A stretch of DNA of 64,000 nucleotides from positions 1 through 64,000 of the forward strand of contig NZ_JAGGKH010000022.1 of assembly GCF_017873565.1 (NCBI RefSeq), given 5' to 3'. The stretch is from Lederbergia galactosidilytica. GTDB taxonomy: Bacteria > Bacillota > Bacilli > Bacillales > Bacillaceae_C. The notes under the pieces were generated by a model. It saw only the letters and a list, made by a program, of their open reading frames with translations. It was not told the DNA's origin and made no database searches. A program made the translations under genes and the position numbers. The stretch's first letter is position 1; the number at the start of each line of letters is the position of its first letter. Of the stretch, positions 11,297-20,332 are shown piece after piece.

Positions 11297-12717
11297 TTCA
11301 TCCTGCCCCCCGAAATTGTTTGGGTTTGATCATATAATAGAACATAATTATGACTATTTTGGGATTTTCCTTCAAAGCTAGACTTTTTCAAACCAGGGAT
11401 CCACAGGATCTTGCCAGTATTATCAACTACGATCGGCCAAATCTTCCGTTCTTCCAAAGAAACCTTCTGGTCAATAAAAATGTCCTTGATCTTTTTGCTT
11501 CCCTTCATTCCTTTTAAACTTATTCTATCACCTGGTTTTCTAGTCCGAATAATTAATGGGAATTCAATTTCTCTCCCATCTATCAAAAATGAATTTAAAT
11601 CCTCTTTTATAAGCATCTCTTGTGCTATTCCTAATTCCAAAGTTCCACCATTTGGTAAAACCGCTTTATTCCCCTCATATAACTCATAATAATAAGGTGA
11701 CTGAAGTTCACTTCTCTCCTTAAAAGTGAAGCAACATGATGCATAAGAGCGAATAACCTTCATTCCTTTAGGAAAATCGAGCCTTCCAGATGGATTTTCG
11801 GACCTCAATAATCGCTGAATCAAATCAGTATGTACAGCTAAAATATCAGGTGTATTATATTGGTAAAGATAGTTTAATATTAGATGAATCACTCTTCTTT
11901 GTAAAGGCAAAGGTTCCACTAAAAAGGAAGGAATATCTAAATGAATTTCTTGATTTTCATCGACTTGACATATTTTATTAAATCGGGCTTTTGCCTCGCT
12001 TTGTAAATAGACCTCATCTTCCGTTAAATCGTCATGAAAACGTTGAAAATGTTCCAATGCTTGTCCATTTTCTTGCTTAAGAATCGGAAGGACATCAAGG
12101 CGGAATCGATTTCTTGCATAGTCCCGTTTTTCGTTACTTGGGTCTATCCTCGGCTCCAACTTATAATAATGGCAATATTCCTCAACTTCTTGCCTAGAGA
12201 CAGCAAGCAAAGGCCGAATAAGCTCTCCCTTACCAAATGAGCGTCTAACCTTCATTCCTGCTCTAGCCTGTCCAGTTGCTCCTCTCGTCAGTCGCATTAG
12301 AATGGTCTCCATCTGATCGTCCCCATGGTGGGCAACCATCAGTTTATTTGCATTTATTTCTTCCATTACTCTCAGTAAAAATTGATAACGATACTTTCTG
12401 GCTGTTTCTTGCATGCCCGTTTTGTCCATTTCCATTTTTCGTTTAATATCAATCGCTACACTATGGAATGGTATTGATCTTTTCTCACAATATCCTTTTA
12501 CAAATAAAAGATCTTGTACCGATTCTTCACCTCTTAACATATGGTCCACATGCGCAACAGCTAATTGTATTCCATATTTTTCTTTCCGGTTAATAAAATA
12601 GTCAATCAGCGCCAAAGAATCAGGTCCTCCTGATACAGCTGCTACAAGATAATCTCCTTTTTCAATCAGTTCACGACTTTTTATAAAAGCTTCTGTCTTC
12701 TTCTCAAACTGCAACAT
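11293..12717 (-). CDS. tilS: tRNA(Ile)-lysidine synthase
   Basis: TilS modifies C34 of the CAU-anticodon tRNA-Ile to lysidine so that it reads AUA. The 474-residue protein has the PP-loop ATPase motif SGGPDS at residues 29-34, HVDHMLRG, and HHGDDQMET; the C-terminal region ([19 protein letters not shown]) is the tRNA-binding end. I start at the ATG at 12717, where AAAGGG is nine bases away; the ATG at 12726 touches that site. It overlaps hprT by four bases. Confidence 0.94.
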   Translation of the reverse strand: MLQFEKKTEAFIKSRELIEKGDYLVAAVSGGPDSLALIDYFINRKEKYGIQLAVAHVDHMLRGEESVQDLLFVKGYCEKRSIPFHSVAIDIKRKMEMDKTGMQETARKYRYQFLLRVMEEINANKLMVAHHGDDQMETILMRLTRGATGQARAGMKVRRSFGKGELIRPLLAVSRQEVEEYCHYYKLEPRIDPSNEKRDYARNRFRLDVLPILKQENGQALEHFQRFHDDLTEDEVYLQSEAKARFNKICQVDENQEIHLDIPSFLVEPLPLQRRVIHLILNYLYQYNTPDILAVHTDLIQRLLRSENPSGRLDFPKGMKVIRSYASCCFTFKERSELQSPYYYELYEGNKAVLPNGGTLELGIAQEMLIKEDLNSFLIDGREIEFPLIIRTRKPGDRISLKGMKGSKKIKDIFIDQKVSLEERKIWPIVVDNTGKILWIPGLKKSSFEGKSQNSHNYVLLYDQTQTISGGRMN

Positions 12718-12966
12718 TTTTTCCATCCCTTTACAAGAAAAGTGCAGATACTTACCTTCAAAGACTAACAAATAATAACGTTCCTCTTTCCCACCATGCT
12801 TGTCTTTAAATTAAAACATATTCGTCCGCTTTTCCAATCTGTCTTTTCATCACACAATTACTCATAAATTATGTTACCATTTCACTTCGGTCATCTCCAG
12901 TCGCAAAACTTCCCTTTATAAGCTTATTGGAATTAGAATATAATATGTTTGCAACAAGCTAATATT

Positions 12967-13914
12967 TTACAGAAGATAACTATAAATATAGAGCGCATAA
13001 AGCACAATCGTGAGTAATAAAACCATTACAGTTTCCTTCATAGAACCTGATTTTTTGTTTTTCTTTTGTCTTGTAGCGGACCGTCTCGCATATGTCACTG
13101 GCTTATCCCTTTTATCAGATAATAAAATAAGCAGATCCCCCTTCATCTTTTTCGCTGAACCATATTCACCGAATAGAGCTTTCCGAAGAACTGGACTAAA
13201 ACGAGATAATTCAGAATGGGAATCGATTTGCTGAATCAACTGCTTCTTTCCATCACCGACTCTTGAAAACTTTTTAGGGTAGTACATATGAATAAAAAGC
13301 ATAGCGGTAGAAAATAAATCATAGGTTGGTTCTGACTTACGAGAACCCAAGCCCCAATAACCCCTATCAAAAAACTCCGTGAATTCCTTGATTGCTCTTC
13401 CCTTTATAGTAGTGCCACCAACATCAATAAAGCGAATTCTAGGTGGTGGGCCTGATACAATTAAATTTTCCGGCTTCAGATCACCGAAAGTCCAACCTTC
13501 TTGGTGAAGCTTCTCTAGTGTATCTAACAGTTGCACAATCAAAATTCCTACCCATGTCTGCCCGTTTTTCTTGATAAAGGTCAGCATGTCTGGACCTTGT
13601 ATATATTCCATTGTATAAAAGTGAATTCTCCCCCGTGGACTCTCCCAATCATCCATTTCATACAAAGAAGGTCCTGGGGAATCCCCTGGGACCTTAGAGA
13701 AAGCTTTCAGAACATTGACTTCGGATGTAATCGAAAGGCTATCCATACTCATTTTTAACGCAGTATGCCCTCTCACTCCCTTAGCTAGGTAGACAATCCC
13801 ATTTGCTCCAGAACCAAGTTCCCTGATAATTTGGTAATTCCCACCATGCCATTTTCCAATTATGACGGTTCCAGGTAAGAATTTACATTGAGTCTTCCAT
13901 GTATTCATCATCAT
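12967..13914 (-). CDS. yabT: Membrane-anchored Ser/Thr protein kinase YabT
   Basis: A 315-residue eukaryotic-type kinase homologous to B. subtilis YabT, which in sporulation phosphorylates RecA and other DNA-binding proteins. The glycine loop is LGSGANGIVYLAKG (about residue 33) and the catalytic loop is FGDLKPEN, with phenylalanine-glycine where HRD kinases have His-Arg. The Mg-binding motif is IDVGGT rather than DFG; both departures also occur in B. subtilis YabT. A basic linker and a single C-terminal membrane helix (about 292-312) follow. The ATG at 13914 lies inside the 3' end of yabS, overlapping it by 32 bases, with GAGGA about ten bases upstream. Confidence 0.92.
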   Translation of the reverse strand: MMMNTWKTQCKFLPGTVIIGKWHGGNYQIIRELGSGANGIVYLAKGVRGHTALKMSMDSLSITSEVNVLKAFSKVPGDSPGPSLYEMDDWESPRGRIHFYTMEYIQGPDMLTFIKKNGQTWVGILIVQLLDTLEKLHQEGWTFGDLKPENLIVSGPPPRIRFIDVGGTTIKGRAIKEFTEFFDRGYWGLGSRKSEPTYDLFSTAMLFIHMYYPKKFSRVGDGKKQLIQQIDSHSELSRFSPVLRKALFGEYGSAKKMKGDLLILLSDKRDKPVTYARRSATRQKKNKKSGSMKETVMVLLLTIVLYALYIYSYLL

Positions 13915-14617
13915 TTGCTAGCAGTCCTCTCAAAGAACGCCTTTTCTTAAAATAAGTCATGGCTTCACGTATTGCGGGCCCAGTTGGTGTTATCCCACCA
14001 ACAGCTAATTTTGGAAAAGTTGAAGTTAATAACTCTAAATTAGGCGTCCAATCTAAAAGCTTTTCAACTTCTTTCCTTTTCCCAGGAAATATAAAGACAG
14101 CAAAGCGATTATGCCCCATACGGGCATTTAAACTTAAAGACAAATCCAGTAACGCCTCTTTGACTGTTGGGAGCTTTGTTTTCATACTGGCACTTGTATC
14201 TACCAAAACTAAAACTTCAATATCGGATGTTTCACCAAGTTCATCGACAACCTCTAAGATCTCACCTCTTTGGTCTGGAGGAAGTTCCTCCATATCTGTC
14301 TCTTTCCCTAAGATCTGTCGTAACTCTTTATTCACTACACCTTGTAAGGTTTGGGTCATCGCCTTTCTAGTTACCATTTGCACTGTTTGTGATAATTGTT
14401 CTGCATACACAATTTGACTAATCCCACCACCAGAAGCCGCAATTCCTTCAATTTCTTGGACACCTTTATGTTCAATCGACTCATTTTCAACAACACCAAT
14501 AACATTCACTGTAATCCCATTTTCATTCGCTAAAGCCGCCATCGCAACCGGATCTTCTCCTTGATTGGAACATCCATCTGTGATGAGTAAAATTTGCTTT
14601 AAAGGACTTTTCGTCAT
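13883..14617 (-). CDS. yabS: VWA-domain protein YabS
   Basis: A 244-residue von Willebrand A-type protein. It has LLITDGCSNQGEDPVAMAA at the start and a second, MIDAS-like VLVDTSASMKTKL (DxSxS) near residue 160, where metal and ligand binding are expected. It is the homologue of B. subtilis YabS, sited between spoIIE and the yabT kinase; the function is unknown, but the fixed pairing suggests it works with the kinase. The start is ATG at 14617 (MTKSPLKQ), with a strong GGAGGGGAG; the frame extends 75 bases further without a better site. Confidence 0.9.
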   Translation of the reverse strand: MTKSPLKQILLITDGCSNQGEDPVAMAALANENGITVNVIGVVENESIEHKGVQEIEGIAASGGGISQIVYAEQLSQTVQMVTRKAMTQTLQGVVNKELRQILGKETDMEELPPDQRGEILEVVDELGETSDIEVLVLVDTSASMKTKLPTVKEALLDLSLSLNARMGHNRFAVFIFPGKRKEVEKLLDWTPNLELLTSTFPKLAVGGITPTGPAIREAMTYFKKRRSLRGLLANDDEYMEDSM

Positions 14618-14781
14618 AATCTCCCCTCCGTTTGGATGATTAAACAGGAATAAATGCTCAAGCAACTGGTTTAGGATTCGGCAAAAGTCCATCAGTTGTC
14701 ACATACCCTTGTTCCGGTCGTGCTTCAGTTCGCCTCCTGTTTTTAACATCCTCGCCTCAAATAGGGAATTTTATACAATTG

Positions 14782-17262
14782 CTAGGAGATTTTCATTTCT
14801 CTACTTCTTACTGGAATAGCCGCCCACTTAGGAGTGTTATGCTTTATCTTCAACGCCATAATCGTCATATCATCTGATATCGTTCCTGAACAAGTTCGGA
14901 TCACCTCTTCCATAATTAAGTCTGAAATTGCTTGGGGATCGTCCGTTTCTATTTCACGCAGTTTTCGTTTCATCCAAATTTCATAGTTTTCTACATTTTT
15001 TGGACCCTCAAAAATACCGTCACTCATCATAATTAATAAGTCTCCCGCTTTTAACTGTTCGGTGACAACATCAACATCAAACTCTTGTATCATCCCTATC
15101 GGCAAATTGGCCGCTTCAATTTTCAAGATTTTATTTCCCCTTTTTATAAAGCTAGGAGTGGACCCAATCTTCAGAAACTTTGTCTCAGCATCTTGTAAAT
15201 CAATGACAGCTAAGTCTAGGGTTGAGAAGATCTCATCAGTTGACCGCAAGGATAAAATTGAATTAACTGACTTAATTGCTACTTTCTCTTCTATACCTGA
15301 TTTTAAAATCTTCTGCAATAGTTTCAGCGTCTCACTACTCTCATGGTGGGCTCTCTCTCCATTCCCCATTCCATCACTAATAGCAGCGGCAAATTTCCCA
15401 GGCCCTAACTCAATCATCGAATAACTATCCCCAGATAAAAAACCACCGCCTTTTGCTGCATGGGCTACACCTGTTTCCACAACATATGTCTTAGCAGAAC
15501 GGAAGGTAGCATACAGAAGTTCAAATGATCCTTGTTCCTCCTTCTGAACAATGATTGTTTCATTTAAAATATCAGAAAGTAGAGGGGCAATTATCTTTTC
15601 ACATTCTCCCAGTATATTTTGTCCCGGTAAAGTAATATCGATATCGATATTACCTGGTACTAAGCTGTAAATTTCCACTTCTTCAATCTCGATTCCAAAA
15701 TCCTGTAAAGCATCTAAAATTACTTCCTCCTGTTTTTGATGATTAGCTTGTTCTCTCTGAATTTCCTTCGCAAAATCTCCCATTACTTCAGAAACCCCTA
15801 ACAATTGCTCTGCAACGAGTTTCCTACTTTCCTTAACCTGTAACTTCAATTGCTGATTTGCTTGGTAGACGTTCAGTCCTTGATGAATAGCATTTTTAAC
15901 TTTTTGCGAACGATTACACTGTCGCTCCAACTGTTGATTAAGAGAATTGGGTATGTTCCCGGTATTTTCATCCATTTCATTCATAATATTCTTCATTAAA
16001 TCATAGGTTGTATCAAAGTTATCCGCACCCCAACATTGAGCCTTCTTATAACACATTTGGCAAGTCTTTTCCGTCACATCACTTAGAAAATAATCAAATT
16101 CTTGCTCTATCTTTTCTGATTCATTTGCTTTTTCCGTTTGTGAGAAACTATTGGACAATGCTTGAAAGACAGATGAAAATTGCTCTACCCTTTTTACTGT
16201 AATATCACGAATTTTTCTAGCATATCTTTGCTGATCCTGAGTATACTCATTAGTACCTGGAATATAGCGTGCAATATTCTCAGACCAGTTTTTAGGTGTA
16301 ATCAATAAAAGAAAAATAGCAATAGTGGATTCATAAATCGTATCAAGCAAAGGAGAATTCGCTTCTCCATACAATCCCATTAACAAGGTCGCAATCATTA
16401 GGCCAAATGCTGTACCTAATTGCTTTCCTTCTTTTAACAAACCACCTAATAACCCTGCAAATGCCAGTAAGCTCATTTGAAGGAGGCTACTTACACTGGC
16501 TAAGCTAAAAATAAGTCCTGTTACAACCCCAACGGTTGAGCCTACCGTTGCCCCTGCCGTAAAAGCAAAGAGAATAACAAGATAACGAGATAAAATATGT
16601 TCAACAGACAAATCATATACTGTCCACCCAATTGTTCCAGTCATTATGGAAGCAAGTAAAATGATGAGACTTACGACCTCTTCTGTTTTTAAAGACTTTT
16701 TCCGCCTTTTAGTTGTAAGAAAAGGAATACTTTGCATGAAAATAAAGACTAAAACAAAACTTAAACTTGCTTCTACACCTGCCATCAAAGCGTCGAACTG
16801 TGAAATGGTTTGTCCATTTTGGAGAAAAAGCCAACCACATTTTACAAAAAGGGAAATTAGTAATACACCATAAGGTAGTAATTTCACACTTGGTTGGGTG
16901 ATTAAGGAAAATAGCTTAAGACTAATAAGATAAATAAAACATAGTCCAAAGGTATAAATCGTATTGCCTATCCCAAGTGTAAACGAACCTACTAAAAGGC
17001 CAAGTAATACAATCGGGGCTTTGTCCTTTCTCATTAAATAGACAACAGCAAAAAACGGCAATATAAAAGGAGTCAACTGCGACAAAATAAGAGCTCGTCC
17101 TAAAAGCAAGGCAACCAAAAATAAAGCTAAACCCTTTTGCAAAATTAAATTCTCTAATTTCTGTATTACCTTTTTGAAGCCATTTGAAATCTCTAGTCTC
17201 GTTCCCCCTAAAGTCGAATTCTGAATAGATGTCTCCGCAAAGCCTCTTTCCCCTTTATCCAT
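14782..17262 (-). CDS. spoIIE: Stage II sporulation protein E (PP2C phosphatase)
   Basis: SpoIIE sits at the polar septum, helps switch division to the pole, and dephosphorylates SpoIIAA to release sigma-F in the forespore. The 826 residues (827 in B. subtilis) comprise an N-terminal block of about ten membrane helices (roughly residues 35-330), a central regulatory/FtsZ-interaction region and a C-terminal PP2C domain. Metal-binding motifs are AAISDGMGNG, LIMMSDGIFEG and TISDDMTIMALK. I start at the ATG at 17262 (MDKGERGF); GGGAG lies 11 bases upstream, slightly far. A Spo0A-type promoter with a 21-base spacer precedes it. The phosphatase and the downstream YabT kinase share the locus. Confidence 0.97.
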   Translation of the reverse strand: MDKGERGFAETSIQNSTLGGTRLEISNGFKKVIQKLENLILQKGLALFLVALLLGRALILSQLTPFILPFFAVVYLMRKDKAPIVLLGLLVGSFTLGIGNTIYTFGLCFIYLISLKLFSLITQPSVKLLPYGVLLISLFVKCGWLFLQNGQTISQFDALMAGVEASLSFVLVFIFMQSIPFLTTKRRKKSLKTEEVVSLIILLASIMTGTIGWTVYDLSVEHILSRYLVILFAFTAGATVGSTVGVVTGLIFSLASVSSLLQMSLLAFAGLLGGLLKEGKQLGTAFGLMIATLLMGLYGEANSPLLDTIYESTIAIFLLLITPKNWSENIARYIPGTNEYTQDQQRYARKIRDITVKRVEQFSSVFQALSNSFSQTEKANESEKIEQEFDYFLSDVTEKTCQMCYKKAQCWGADNFDTTYDLMKNIMNEMDENTGNIPNSLNQQLERQCNRSQKVKNAIHQGLNVYQANQQLKLQVKESRKLVAEQLLGVSEVMGDFAKEIQREQANHQKQEEVILDALQDFGIEIEEVEIYSLVPGNIDIDITLPGQNILGECEKIIAPLLSDILNETIIVQKEEQGSFELLYATFRSAKTYVVETGVAHAAKGGGFLSGDSYSMIELGPGKFAAAISDGMGNGERAHHESSETLKLLQKILKSGIEEKVAIKSVNSILSLRSTDEIFSTLDLAVIDLQDAETKFLKIGSTPSFIKRGNKILKIEAANLPIGMIQEFDVDVVTEQLKAGDLLIMMSDGIFEGPKNVENYEIWMKRKLREIETDDPQAISDLIMEEVIRTCSGTISDDMTIMALKIKHNTPKWAAIPVRSREMKIS

Positions 17263-17301
17263 TTTTAATCGCACTCCCCACACAAAGTTATGATTAAATT
17301 T

Positions 17302-17334
17302 ATTATAAAGGAGCATATTCTAAAACTTTGTCAA
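17302..17334 (-). promoter_or_regulatory. Spo0A-activated spoIIE promoter (21-base spacer)
   Basis: The minus strand carries TTGACA and TATAAT, both perfect, but 21 bases apart rather than 17. This spacing is the hallmark of the Spo0A~P-activated sigma-A promoter of spoIIE in B. subtilis. Confidence 0.85.
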
Positions 17335-17360
17335 TTCTAGGGAGGGAGTTGAAAGAAAAG

Positions 17361-17367
17361 TTCGACT
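17361..17367 (-). promoter_or_regulatory. Candidate Spo0A box upstream of spoIIE
   Basis: AGTCGAA on the minus strand differs from the 0A-box core TGTCGAA at one position. It lies 27 bases upstream of the -35 element, within the distance range used by Spo0A. Confidence 0.55.
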
Positions 17368-17540
17368 AAATGAGGCAAAATCCCAGATGTTTAGAAATTT
17401 ATGAAGAAAGTATGAATAAACATAAAAAAACAAGTCCTTGTAAAAACAAGAAACTTGTAATTTATATCCGACATGTTAAACCTAAATGCTGGATTTTGTT
17501 ATTTATTTTTTTACGCAACTAAATTAGTTGTCTATGCTTT

Positions 17541-17757
17541 TCTTTTTGTCCAGCTACAGCGCCTAGCTGCTAGCAAACTTTCGGTGCCTTCCTACGATAA
17601 GTCAACATCGATTCACCCTTCGGATTCATCGTGTTTCCTTTATCTCAGGCCTACAGGATGTAGATCAGAACAGCGTTGCGCCAGGACGGCGCGTCTTTAG
17701 CTGTTCATCCTTATAATCCAAGGTTTGTACGCAGCTAAACAGTCGGCTTCGCTTTTC
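17541..17757. repeat. Intergenic inverted-repeat element abutting tRNA-Met
   Basis: A unit running from CTTTTTGTCCAGCTACAGCG to CTTCGCTTTTC, with GCTAGCAAACTTTC and a GGTTTGTACGCAGCTAAACAG segment that are partly complementary across a large loop. The same sequence recurs near 24.6-24.9 and 51.4 kb. A second hairpin motif (AGAACAGCG...GCGCCAGGACGGCGC...GCTGTTCATCC) is nested inside at about 17667-17711. The element ends five bases from the 3' end of tRNA-Met. Confidence 0.85.
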
Positions 17758-17761
17758 GTTA

Positions 17762-17835
17762 TAGCGGCGGAGGGGATCGAACCCCCGACCTCACGGGTAT
17801 GAACCGTACGCTCTAGCCAGCTGAGCTACACCGCC
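17762..17835 (-). tRNA. tRNA-Met (CAT anticodon)
   Basis: The minus strand folds as a 74-base cloverleaf: acceptor GGCGGTG / CGCCGCT, D-arm GCTC...GAGC, anticodon arm TACGG-TTCATAC-CCGTG with CAT at the centre, and T-arm GGGGG-TTCGATC-CCCTC. No CCA is encoded. B. subtilis has a tRNA-Met and tRNA-Glu pair here; the Glu gene is absent. The G-rich acceptor and full 1-72 pairing suggest an elongator, but this was not tested. Confidence 0.95.
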
Positions 17836-17864
17836 AAGTTATCCATGCCAAAGGCACAGATTCT

Positions 17865-17893
17865 ATAATACAATTATCTTAGAAGCTTGTCAA
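17865..17893 (-). promoter_or_regulatory. Sigma-A promoter of tRNA-Met
   Basis: TTGACA, a 17-base spacer and TATTAT on the minus strand, 29 bases ahead of the tRNA 5' end. Confidence 0.85.
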
Positions 17894-17990
17894 TCATTGT
17901 TTTAAAAGAATGTAAGTAATTCTGCATGCTAATCATTACGTAAATGTGCTACTTTCCAATTAATATTTCTTGTCTTTCAAAAGTAAAATA

Positions 17991-18022
17991 ACCCCTCCAC
18001 TCCATAAACAGAGTAGAAGGGT
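17991..18022 (-). terminator. yabR terminator
   Basis: A stem of about 11 bp (ACCCTTCTACTC against GAGTGGAGGGGT, one mismatch) with an eight-base loop, followed by TATTTTACTTTT on the minus strand. Confidence 0.82.
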
Positions 18023-18050
18023 CACTTTATTTAAAAAAACAGACAGCAAG

Positions 18051-18473
18051 TTAACCGCGTCTTGCACCACGTCCGCCACGTTTTGATTCTGTATTACGCT
18101 TTAAAGAAGATAGGCGATCCTCACTATCCTTTAAAAAGCGATTCATTTTCGCTTCAAAGCTTTCCTTCGTACGATCATTCATCCGGTTATGACGATGATT
18201 GTCACGATGATGGTTTGAATGGGATTGACTCGATGGCTGGTCTTTTGCTTTACGAATAGACAAGCCAATTTTACCGTCTTTCTCAACATTTAACACTTTC
18301 ACGAGGACTTCATCCCCAACAGTTAAATGGTCTTTAATATCTTTTACATAATTATCGGCCACTTCACTGATGTGAACAAGTCCTGTGGAGCCACCGGGTA
18401 ATTCCACAAACGCCCCAAAATGAGTAATGCCTGTTACCTTGCCTTGTACCTTGCTGCCTACTTCGATCGACAT
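18051..18473 (-). CDS. yabR: S1-domain RNA-binding protein YabR
   Basis: A 140-residue protein with one S1/OB RNA-binding domain at residues 1-75 (GKVTGITHFGAFVELPGG and GLVHISEVA), then a charged, histidine-, arginine- and serine-rich tail ending in RGGRGARRG. It resembles B. subtilis YabR, a general-stress-type protein expected to bind RNA or ribosomes. It follows divIC by about 70 bases. GGAGG lies 11 bases from the ATG. A terminator follows the stop. Confidence 0.93.
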   Translation of the reverse strand: MSIEVGSKVQGKVTGITHFGAFVELPGGSTGLVHISEVADNYVKDIKDHLTVGDEVLVKVLNVEKDGKIGLSIRKAKDQPSSQSHSNHHRDNHRHNRMNDRTKESFEAKMNRFLKDSEDRLSSLKRNTESKRGGRGARRG

Positions 18474-18545
18474 AAAAAAATTTATCCTCCTTAAAAGTAT
18501 AAAAGTAACCTTACCTTATATTATATCTAACTTTTGAAAAAGGTG

Positions 18546-18941
18546 TCAATAAGACTCCTTTTCCTTCTCTTTTTTCTTTTTGGTTTCCGGAAGATTAAAA
18601 ATGATTTCCCCTTTCTCAGATAGAAAGTAATCTCTTCGCGCAAGTTTAGCTATGTATTCTTCATCATTTAACTTAACAAGTTCATTCTCCAATGAAGCTT
18701 GTCTTTTTTCCAAGCTGGCAAGAGTCTCTTCCAATTTTGCCTTTTCCTTTTGTTTCTCGGCTAGCACTGAATTTTTAGAAACAAAGGAGGATATAACCAA
18801 TGAAGACAGAGCAATTGTCAGGATAAGGAATGCTGTTAGCCTGCGTATAAGAAGCTTTTTTCTTCTTGCCGCCTTCCTCATTGTAATCTCTTGTTGTTTC
18901 ATATAATTTGTTTCCAATGAAGCAACCTTTTTCATTCCCAT
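18546..18941 (-). CDS. divIC: Cell-division protein DivIC
   Basis: DivIC is a bitopic FtsB-like division protein that joins FtsL and DivIB at the septum. The 131 residues show a basic cytoplasmic N terminus, one membrane helix (about 30-52), an extracellular leucine-zipper coiled coil (about 58-95) and the conserved YIAKLARRDYFLSEKGEIIF. The tail is very lysine/glutamate-rich. The ATG at 18941 has AAGGAGG seven bases upstream. It lies directly behind yabQ, as in B. subtilis. Confidence 0.95.
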   Translation of the reverse strand: MGMKKVASLETNYMKQQEITMRKAARRKKLLIRRLTAFLILTIALSSLVISSFVSKNSVLAEKQKEKAKLEETLASLEKRQASLENELVKLNDEEYIAKLARRDYFLSEKGEIIFNLPETKKKKEKEKESY

Positions 18942-18959
18942 CCTGAGACCTCCTTACCA

Positions 18960-19586
18960 TTATTTTTTGAAAAATTTCTTCATATAATCTTGAACAAAAT
19001 GAACAATTTTATTCCATATACGTGTAGTAGAATGAAATATTCTTTGTAATATTGTTATCCAAGTCTTGGGCAATAATAAAAGAATACCTTTCGCTAAGAG
19101 AGTAAACGGATACCAGATTATCTTTAATACCCATAATAACACGATTCCAATCCCTTTTACAAGAACCCAAGCAAAGCGCCCAATACCTAACAGAATAGTA
19201 AAAATCAAGAAAATTATTGCTTTAATCGGACGATAGATAAAAAAGAGGAACATTTTTTTAATTAAGGACCAAGTCGCTTTTAAAAAGGAAATGCCCCACT
19301 CTAATATCCGGAGGTATATACCCTTTATTAAAGCTTGATAGGCCGCAAAGCCACACAGAATTGCTAAGATAAGATATAAGCGTACCTCACCATAATTAAC
19401 AAGAAATAATACATAAAAAATAATGATACCATGTAAAAGCCAAAATAATATATCATTGATAAATACAAGAATCTTACTACGGCTTCCTCGCTTTAAGAAG
19501 CGCTGGTACGTATCAAGCGAGGCACCGAAAAAGCTACCCATACTAATCATAGCGAGCATGGTATAAAATTGGGTAGATAAAGTCAT
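18960..19586 (-). CDS. yabQ: Spore cortex biosynthesis protein YabQ
   Basis: A 208-residue membrane protein homologous to YabQ, a mother-cell protein of the outer forespore membrane needed for cortex assembly. It has about five hydrophobic segments; the first third (FYTMLAMISMGSFFGASLDTYQRF) is the most conserved part. The start overlaps the end of yabP by four bases, so the two are translationally coupled. Confidence 0.92.
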   Translation of the reverse strand: MTLSTQFYTMLAMISMGSFFGASLDTYQRFLKRGSRSKILVFINDILFWLLHGIIIFYVLFLVNYGEVRLYLILAILCGFAAYQALIKGIYLRILEWGISFLKATWSLIKKMFLFFIYRPIKAIIFLIFTILLGIGRFAWVLVKGIGIVLLWVLKIIWYPFTLLAKGILLLLPKTWITILQRIFHSTTRIWNKIVHFVQDYMKKFFKK

Positions 19587-19882
19587 CGAAACAACTTGCC
19601 AAAGAATCCTTTAGCCTTCTCCCCATGATGATCATCAAGATAAACAAGATCATATATTTTCCCTTTAATTGAGACAATTCCTCGATCAACATCTAAGTTC
19701 TTCATTTGGAGATTTTGTCCATGTATCGATAAATATCCCATTGTTGTTTCTAATAGAAATTCCTCATTATCAAAACTCTCTACATGTTTCACACCCGTTA
19801 TATCAAGTAACTTTCTACCCCGCATAGTTAAGTCGTGCTCTGGTGTTGAGCTTTTTGACATGGATTCATGATATTGGTTCAT
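19583..19882 (-). CDS. yabP: Sporulation protein YabP
   Basis: A 99-residue soluble protein of the YabP/YqfC family (LDITGVKHVESFDNEEFLLET, short beta-rich), made in the mother cell and needed for full sporulation. It overlaps yabQ by four bases. B. subtilis transcribes yabP-yabQ-divIC from a sigma-E promoter. The spacer here contains only a poor match around 19900-19930, so I do not annotate one. Confidence 0.92.
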   Translation of the reverse strand: MNQYHESMSKSSTPEHDLTMRGRKLLDITGVKHVESFDNEEFLLETTMGYLSIHGQNLQMKNLDVDRGIVSIKGKIYDLVYLDDHHGEKAKGFFGKLFR

Positions 19883-19989
19883 TTTTATCCCTCATTTTCG
19901 TACTGATTTTACTTCATACATATGAAGGTAAATGAGGAAATAGAACAAGCCCTTTATCAGAGTAGTTTATCTTTTAACAAATGTTATTA

Positions 19990-20265
19990 TTAATCAGTTG
20001 TCGTTAAATTCTCTTCTTTTACAATCTTGTACATGTTTGCAGCATCTTCTTTTTTGGTAGACTCTTGAAGCTCTGTAACCTGTACTGTTACAAGCTTTTG
20101 GCCAAAGCGAATCTCTAATTCATCGCCAACCTTCACATTGGAGCCTGCTTTAGCCTGCTGCCCATTAATGAAAATTCTCCCTTTATCTGCCACTTCCTTT
20201 GCAAGTGTACGTCTTTTTATAAGCCGAGAAACTTTCAAAAATTTATCTAAACGCATAGTTGTCAT
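19990..20265 (-). CDS. rqcP: RqcP, S4-domain ribosome quality-control factor
   Basis: A 91-residue S4 RNA-binding protein ([21 protein letters not shown], then [13 protein letters not shown]), the homologue of B. subtilis YabO/RqcP. RqcP holds peptidyl-tRNA on stalled 50S subunits while RqcH adds alanine tails. The ATG at 20265 has GAAGGTG five bases upstream and adds three residues (MTT) to the conserved start. It lies between yabN and yabP in the conserved order. Confidence 0.94.
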   Translation of the reverse strand: MTTMRLDKFLKVSRLIKRRTLAKEVADKGRIFINGQQAKAGSNVKVGDELEIRFGQKLVTVQVTELQESTKKEDAANMYKIVKEENLTTTD

Positions 20266-20332
20266 GCTTTCACCTTCTTTTATAAAAAATAGTTATTATA
20301 TTACCTAACTTTGGGCACTTGCGCTTTTCTTG

